Shown here one piece after another: positions 58,563 through 64,000 of a stretch of DNA of 64,000 nucleotides (position 1 is its first letter; the number at the start of each line of letters is the position of its first letter). Origin of the DNA: Monosporascus cannonballus (Eukaryota; Ascomycota; Sordariomycetes; Xylariales). The position numbers and the translations under genes were made by a program. The stretch covers positions 174,620-238,619 of the forward strand of contig QJNS01000122.1 in assembly GCA_004154925.1 (NCBI GenBank). The letters are read 5' to 3'. Under the pieces are notes generated by a model that was not told the DNA's origin, searched no databases, and worked only from the letters and a program-made list of their open reading frames with translations.

Positions 58563-58953
58563 ATGGCTGCATTCGGGGGAAAGCACACTGACCCAGACCT
58601 CTGGGAGCAGCTCAAAGACGGCGAGTTCGCGTTTTCACCCGGCAGGATGATTTCCCCTTAGCAGGCCTCAAGGCCAACCCGGATGCTGATACACCGGGTT
58701 TCTACTCTTCCAGAAATCAAGCAGGGGCCGAACAAGACCGGCCGGTGATGAAGGCCAATGGTCGGCTTGGAAGGTAGGCTCCCACCGTATTCGCCCAATG
58801 CGTCGGCTGAGGATACATTTATCTAACTCCGTGTGCGGGCGTCGAAATTTTCCAAGGAGTACTAGAAGCGCGGAGGCGACTACGAGAACGAGCCCGTCTC
58901 CAAAAACGAGCCTAGGAAGGGCGCTCCAAGGCCCAAGAACGGGGGCTAAGTAA
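58563..58953 (+). pseudogene. Relic of a small conserved fungal ORF of unknown function
   Basis: ATG at 58563 gives MAAFGGKHTDPDLWEQLKDG and FAFSPGRMIS, then a stop after a frame change near 58655-58665. The next frame reads LKANPDADTPGFYSSRNQAG and VMKANGRLG. This order (HTDPDLW, F.PG.MIS, DADTPGFY.SR) recurs, as I recall, at the N-terminus of uncharacterised fungal proteins. A plausible intron (GTAGGC at 58774, CCAAG ending 58856) leads to a short Thr/Ser-rich end at 58951-58953. The extent is uncertain and no function is known. Confidence 0.45.
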
Positions 58954-59193
58954 CCGCCTGAGAGGTGAATCCATTGGTCGCCGGTCGAGACCGTGTAGAG
59001 CGAATCGAAAATGCGCTCTAAGTGTCGCTGCAACAGCCTAAGCCTGTGCCCACAGCTCTTGCACTAGTTCTACCCAATAAAATAGGTGTAATGCTCTCTG
59101 AATTCCGTAAAATTGGACCGGCCTAGCGTCCTAAGCCCTGCACAGCGATACGTACACTGAGGTATGGGTCGCCCAGTTCATCTATTCCAGCCC

Positions 59194-59990
59194 CTATTCC
59201 GACCCTCTATACCACATTCCAATCCCGACTGTTACGAGAAATGGGACATATGACTGCTCTCTCGCGATATGATGGATTATTATAGCTGAAGCGAAAGGGA
59301 GGTTCCTGCCGCGCTTATTCCAAAGGCTGTGATCCCTTCCGGATCCCCGCCAAATGCTTCTATGTTGTCCTTCACCCACTAGGCCAGCGCTCTGGCCTCT
59401 CATCCCTACGTTTTAACGACCTCTGACCACTTAGGATGGAAGGGGTGCAAAAACGAATACGGTGAGGCGGGTAGTTCAATTGGACGTGAAATGATTCGTT
59501 TCCCGGGGGATGTTGGAGGCGTGAGGGGTTATCGGGGTCAAGATGAGGAGGATCATATGCGAACCCTTAACGACACCGCCATCGGGAAGCCAGACGACGG
59601 AAGCTTGCCTTCCGCGGTGGTTCCAGGAGGTCTCGATATCCGCAGGCTAAGGCAGTCCTCGCCGATATCCAGCGTCTCCTCGAAGAACGGGGACATACCA
59701 GGTTTGGATTGGGTATGCTGGTCCAGGTACTGCGGCATCGACCTCGCCCCCACTGATGGTATGTATAACTCAAGTCGCCTGGCACGTGCCACCATCACTG
59801 GTAGGCGTAGCTCACAAGGAGAACCTGCAAATGGGTAGACTAGAAGTTTTCGGCCTCCAAGTGAAGAGAATTCCCTACCTGCTGCCAGCGACATTTAGAC
59901 TTCTGCCAGCCCCAACCGGGTCGGCTTGCAGTGTGCATATAACACTAACCGAGCTTTATCTCGAGGGAGTAGCCTCGCCTTCCTTGCCCC
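59194..59990 (-). pseudogene. Decayed carboxylesterase/lipase (type B) fragment
   Basis: The minus strand contains FFEETLDIGEDCLSLRISRP (about 59710-59620), the conserved EDCL segment of type-B carboxylesterases, followed by GTTAEGKLP. Further downstream, in shifted frames, come a scrambled VFGF..LP / NVGMRGQ region (about 59460-59390) and WVKDNIEAFGGDPEGITAFGISAAG (about 59375-59300), which includes the nucleophile-elbow region (G-x-S-x-G form GISAAG). Several stops interrupt it, including TAG before WVKDN where a Trp codon may have stood, and TAA TAA after SLQL. The C-terminal half of the enzyme, with the catalytic His, is missing. Clearly non-functional. Confidence 0.6.
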
Positions 59991-60797
59991 GGAGGTAGAC
60001 TAACGTGACTGGGCTTAATGGGGGCCTCGCAATGTTCTAGGAGGTAAAGTTGCAAAGGGTCATGATAATGCTCATGATACTATCTACAGTAACCAAGAAG
60101 GGTCTATAGTGTAAACACCCAATCGCGGAGGTCAGAAGTGATGTGGTGAGTGTTTTACACCTCAGCCTTGAACAAGGTTAATAACGATATCAATCTAGCC
60201 AGATCCATCTTGAGCCACTAGCTATCTTGTAATAATTTTTTAATTTACTACTAGAGAGACCGATGCATATGGGACTCAGCTTGTGCACATGTTGAAGTTG
60301 ACTAACTTAGACTAAGCAGCAGTTCGGGCATTTTTAGAATGCTCGCACGGGCCGTTGCCGCTCGCTGCGGTAGTAAGTCTCTTATCGAGGCACTCCAAAT
60401 CGATCGATACCTTAGGCATTCCTCTTTTTCAAAGAATCGACGGCGATTGGTTTGGAATTGTCAGAGGAATTCCGACCGTTGGTCCATATAAGAAACGTTG
60501 TACGATTCCCCGTTGGAAATGACATACGGCAAAACTACGGTATTCTGAAAAAAGCACGAACTGCTTCTAAAGGGTGGCTGGCTGAACGGAGAGCTGTGGC
60601 TTCAATTCTTGTGGCTGAAGCTCCCCTAATTGGTCGGCACTAACCAGCATTAGTCGGTTAGCGCTTCTAGCTTGATGGTTGGGGCTCTTGCCGTTTCGTG
60701 GCACTTTTGGGAACCTTGGGCTAGGACAGACAGGGCCAGCTCTCTTGAATAACATCCTTTTCATGAACAGGCAATTCCGCATATAGCAACCACGAAG
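59991..60797. other. Intergenic region upstream of glucosidase II beta
   Basis: No supported gene. Short plus and minus frames around 60452-60842 lack motifs. The right end is the presumed promoter of the housekeeping gene at 60798. Confidence 0.6.
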
Positions 60798-62680
60798 ATG
60801 CGGCAGACGCAGGTAATGATGCTCATGGGCGTCATGGCCCATACTGGCACTGTGACGGCAGGGTCGTTACCTCGGGGCGTCGGACCAGAATGTCAGTGTC
60901 CCTTCGATCGATTTCTGTAATCTGTTGTGTCCTCTGCCATATAGACCCCACCGCTCTCACTACCTCCTAACGAGACCACTTGGGCACGCATACAGAGAAC
61001 TCGAAAGGCTAACCGAGTAACTACTAGTTGCCAAATTCTACGAGATCCAAGACAAGTTTACCTGCATAGGCCACCCGTCGATAACAATTCCGTCGTCGAG
61101 AGTCAACGATAACTCGTGTGACTGCCCTGACGGGTCTGACGAGCCCGGCACGGCTGCCTGTGCGTATATAGACCCTCTATCACCACCGCAGCCTCTGCCT
61201 GCGTCACTCTCGGGCACAACAAACACCTCGAATGCCCTTCCCGGCTTCTGGTGTGAGAACAAGGGCCACATCGGTGCCTACGTCCCGTTCTTCTATGTCA
61301 ACGATGGCGTATGTGACTACGACCTGTGCTGCGACGGCACCGAGGAGTACGGCAACAAGGGAGGCGTCACATGCGAGAACAGGTGTGATGAGATAGGCAA
61401 GGAATGGAGGCGGGTCGAGAAGGAGCGGAAAGAGAAGGCCGAGCGGGCCAACAAGCGCCGGAGGACGGTGGTCAAGGAGGCTAAGCAACTCCGCCGCAAC
61501 GTCGAGGCTAAGATAGGCTCCTTGGAGAACGAGATCAAGGAGCTCGAAGCCAAGCGTGATGAGCTCAAGGTCAAGCTGGACGATGCCGAGCGCCAGGAGC
61601 GCGGCAGGGTCGTCTCGGGTGAGGGTGGTGGCAAGCTCGGTGTCCTCTCCGGGCTAGCCAAGGCCAGAGTCAACGAGCTGCGGGATGCCCTGAGCAAGGT
61701 CATGGGCGACCGCCACGAACTCAGGGAGAAGATCGCTGAGCTGGAGGGCATTCTGTCCGCTTTCAAGGAGGAGTATAACCCAAACTTCAACGACGAGGGT
61801 GTCAAGAAAGCCGTTAATGCCTGGGAGGATTACGCCGCCAAGAAGACGCAGGACGCTAAGGAGGCTCTCAACGAGGCGGATATCCTGGAGGCCATGAAAG
61901 AGGACAGCGAGACGTCTGGCATCAACTGGAAGGAGTTCGAGGAAGAGGAGGCTACTGACACCGACATCCGTACGTCCCTCTTCCTAAGGAACCCGGCGAG
62001 GAACAAGATAAGCTGACCCCGGTACAGTCTACAGCCTCGAGGCCTACCTGCCCGTCCCGATCCGCGACTTCATCCACGCGCGGGTAAACCTGCTGCGCAT
62101 CTGGCTGATCGAGAACGGAATGCTGGCGGACAAGTCGACGGGCAAGGGCGAGTCGCGGCTCGTGAAGGCGGCGCGCGAGGCGCACGAGGCGGCGGCCAAC
62201 GAGCTGAGGGCGAAGCAGCGGGAGCTGGACGACCAGCGGCGGGACCTCGAGGGGGACTACGGCGCCGACGACATCTTCCGGGTGCTCAAGGGCCGGTGCG
62301 TGGCGACGGACGCGGGTGAGTACACGTACGAGCTCTGCTGGCTGGACAAGACGACGCAGAAGAGCAAGAAGGGCGGCGGCGCCACCAGCATGGGCAAGTT
62401 CGAGCGCTTCGACGTCGACGAGGCCGACGAGGAGGAGCGCCACGACGGCCGCGGGCTCGGCCGCGGCCGCCGCGTCGTCCTGAGGTACGAGAACGGCCAG
62501 CACTGCTGGAACGGCCCCAACCGCCGCACCGACGTCTGGCTCGCCTGCGCCGAGACCGAGGAGCTCTGGCGCGTCAGCGAGCTCGAGAAGTGCGTCTACA
62601 AGATGGAGGTCGGCACCCCGGCCGTGTGCGAGGATGTCGTCGAGCCGGGCCATGCTGCCGATGCGAAGGACGAGCTGTGA
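60798..62680 (+). CDS. gtb1: Glucosidase II beta subunit (PRKCSH/GTB1-like)
   Basis: Non-catalytic beta subunit of endoplasmic-reticulum glucosidase II, which trims glucose from N-glycans; it retains and guides the alpha subunit. Exons are 60798-60891, 61028-61969 and 62028-62680, giving 562 aa; introns are 136 and 58 bp. The N-terminus (MRQTQVMMLMGVMAHTGTVTAG) is signal-like but not strongly hydrophobic. SLPRGVGPEFAKFYEIQDKF follows, spanning intron 1, then two LDL-receptor-A-like repeats (CDCPDGSDEPG; CDYDLCCDGTEEYG), a long Glu/Lys coiled coil (about 135-300), and a C-terminal MRH-type mannose-binding region with CWNGPNRRTDVWLAC and CVYKMEVGTPAVC. The last four residues are KDEL, an ER-retrieval signal. 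Order, length and motifs match the family, and the gene is intact. An alternative downstream Met (62/69 nt later) is possible. Confidence 0.92.
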
Positions 62681-62928
62681 TGTGATGGGATGTGATGGGG
62701 CTAGACGGCGGGGCTAGACGGGAGTTGTGTTGCTCGTGCGGTATCTAAATCTAGACCAGGAGCTTGTGCATGGACATACGTCCTGCATCTCGAAAATTTA
62801 GAAGCTGTAAATGAGATCCGAAATGCATACTGCGATGCAACTTACGCCTGAAGCAAAAACTTGTGGTATCATGAGTTTATTGTACATCTCCATCTTCCCG
62901 CTTGATTACCTGTGGCGACCTATCGCCA

Positions 62929-63870
62929 TCATCTCACGGCCTCGCTCCGTTTGTACCCGTCCACCATCTTCCTCCTTTTATTCCGCTCTTCCTGCTCCGC
63001 CAGCACCTTCGCCGTCAGGGATGCCGTCATTGTATTGTTGATGCGGCTCGAGATGTCGCTCTTGTCTCTACTGCTCTTCTCCTTGTCCGCTTTCCGGCCA
63101 CTGGCCTCCCCGTTCGCGCCCTCCTCCTTGTCCTTGGCCGCCTCGCCGGCCTTGCGTTTCCTCTTGCCGCCGCCGCTCTTGTTGTCCTTCTTCAGACTGT
63201 GCGTCAGGCCAAGCGCCCTCAGCTCGTCCATCCGCCGCGCCAGCCTCTCGATCTCGGCCTCGTCGGTCGACAGTATGGGGATGACGTCGCGCTCCTGGAA
63301 CGGCTCGCTGCACTCGGGACATAGCTGCTTGCCCACCGTGCCGTTGCCGTCCTTCTCCTCCGCCTTGTCCTTGCCCTTGTTCTCTTCCTTTTCGGAAGTC
63401 CCGGTCCCGACCCCTGGAGCGATCGTCTCCCGCATGGCCACCTCGGCGAACACGTGGCCGCAGGGGACGACGTAGACGGCGCGGGTCGCGGCGCCCAGCT
63501 CCTTCATGCTGATGGGGCAGGCGCGGAACTCGCGCCCGGCCTCGTCCCTCCGCACGCAGAACCGCAGCCGCACGACGTCGCGCAGGCCCCGGATCCCCGT
63601 GCGCGCGAACTCGTCCACCTGGGTCTCCGGGAGGGCGTCCGTCGACGGCGCCAGGCACCGCAGCACCGCCTCGTAGCTGTACAGCCGCCCCCGCCAGTCC
63701 GACGCCGGCGACGCCGAGGCGTCCATGGCTTCCGAGGACAGCGGACACGTCGTCCACGCGTGCGTCAACGACTCGAGGGCCGTCGCCTTGAGTTCCGACG
63801 CCGACGGCAGGCGCGCTGCTTCCTTTACGAGCTCCCGCCGCTTCGGGATCGAGCCGCCGTCGTTTCCCAT
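62929..63870 (-). CDS. rtf2: Replication termination factor 2 (Rtf2) family protein
   Basis: Nuclear protein of 313 aa; in fission yeast Rtf2 stabilises stalled replication forks at a programmed barrier. The start MGNDGGSIPKRRELVKE is the characteristic N-terminus, followed by CPLSSEAMD-type sequence, CPISMKELGAATRAVYVVPCGHVFAE (RING-like Cys/His pair) and LCPECSEPFQERDVIPI. The second half is a Lys-rich, probably nuclear-localising tail with KKDNKSGGGKRKRKAGE and a final helix ERNKRRKMVDGYKR. An acidic/Lys insertion (SEKEENKGKDKAEEKDG) separates the two metal-binding parts. No introns. It is convergent with glucosidase II beta, 248 bp apart. High GC makes long antisense frames appear here. 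Confidence 0.92.
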   Translation of the reverse strand: MGNDGGSIPKRRELVKEAARLPSASELKATALESLTHAWTTCPLSSEAMDASASPASDWRGRLYSYEAVLRCLAPSTDALPETQVDEFARTGIRGLRDVVRLRFCVRRDEAGREFRACPISMKELGAATRAVYVVPCGHVFAEVAMRETIAPGVGTGTSEKEENKGKDKAEEKDGNGTVGKQLCPECSEPFQERDVIPILSTDEAEIERLARRMDELRALGLTHSLKKDNKSGGGKRKRKAGEAAKDKEEGANGEASGRKADKEKSSRDKSDISSRINNTMTASLTAKVLAEQEERNKRRKMVDGYKRSEAVR

Positions 63871-63959
63871 TCTGGGCTCCTTGTTTGGGGGAGCGACGGT
63901 CGTGTCTTGCGGGCGAGACGGCGGGTGGCGCGGGAAAGCGGTGCTGGGTAGCGGTGGTT

Positions 63960-63961
<2 letters not shown>

Positions 63962-64000
<39 letters not shown>
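63962..64000. repeat. Poly(T) run of at least 39 bases at the window end
   Basis: An uninterrupted T run from 63962 to the last base; its true length is unknown. It lies about 90 bp upstream of the Rtf2 start, so it reads as poly(A) on that gene's strand. It could be a homopolymer promoter tract, the A-tail of a retroposed element, or an assembly edge artefact. Confidence 0.8.

Noticed and set aside
61952..62653. 233-codon minus frame antisense to glucosidase II beta
   Set aside because: Shadow of a high-GC coding exon; composition is Ala/Leu/Val/Arg repeats without any domain.
63068..63951. Long frames (165 and 229 codons) in other frames of the Rtf2 gene
   Set aside because: High-GC shadows; the Rtf2 frame alone shows family motifs.
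1..64000. CRISPR arrays, bacterial-type operons, attachment sites or plasmid origins
   Set aside because: The window is spliced fungal nuclear DNA; no direct-repeat array with spacers or prokaryotic gene organisation is present.
1..64000. Intact transposon or retroelement
   Set aside because: No reverse transcriptase, transposase or integrase motif, and no long terminal repeats, could be seen; short inverted repeats are isolated.

Overview
The window reads as nuclear DNA of a filamentous ascomycete (Pezizomycotina). The genes are monocistronic and sit on both strands. Short GT-AG introns of 44-140 bp interrupt them, several with a CTAAC/CTGAC-like branch site. The families seen are typical of that group: fungal Zn2Cys6 regulators, full-size PDR-type ABC pumps, a fungal DOPA-dioxygenase-like protein, Vint/Hint proteins and CorA-like proteins. 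I cannot name the species. All family calls are from recognition of the translated sequence; no database search was run.

Layout. From 1.9 to 21.1 kb lies a transport and detoxification-like block: a PDR ABC transporter (1908-6426), a Zn2Cys6 regulator (7867-9825), a DOPA 4,5-dioxygenase-like gene (10176-10977, minus), a broken second Zn2Cys6 regulator (11360-12669, minus), a short-chain dehydrogenase that has lost its cofactor-binding motif (13263-14282), and a second PDR ABC transporter (16359-21128). From 22.8 to 37.5 kb there is a serine-rich four-helix membrane protein, a large multi-domain gene (SNTX-like, zinc-ribbon and GTPase) interrupted by four apparent single-base breaks, a GNAT acetyltransferase and a 1112-residue disordered protein. 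From 37.5 to 46.7 kb is almost gene-empty, with one possible 33-residue cysteine-rich peptide. From 46.7 to 60 kb is an accessory region mixing intact genes (a vWA-Hint protein and a CorA-like membrane protein) with relics (methyltransferase, an unknown family with four in-frame stops, a kinase-vWA fusion with one stop, a small conserved ORF, a carboxylesterase). From 60.8 to 64 kb housekeeping genes appear: glucosidase II beta subunit and Rtf2, arranged tail to tail.

Two themes stand out. First, in at least six relics the premature stops sit where a Gln, Arg or Trp codon is expected, each one C-to-T (or G-to-A) transition away. This resembles light repeat-induced point mutation or ordinary deamination decay. 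Second, the accessory genes are rich in unusual fusions (vWA with Hint, kinase with vWA, SNTX-like domain with zinc ribbons and a GTPase) of a kind that invites comparison with fungal self/non-self or immune-like systems; that role is inference. Exon boundaries were chosen by hand from splice signals plus frame continuity and should be confirmed with RNA data.
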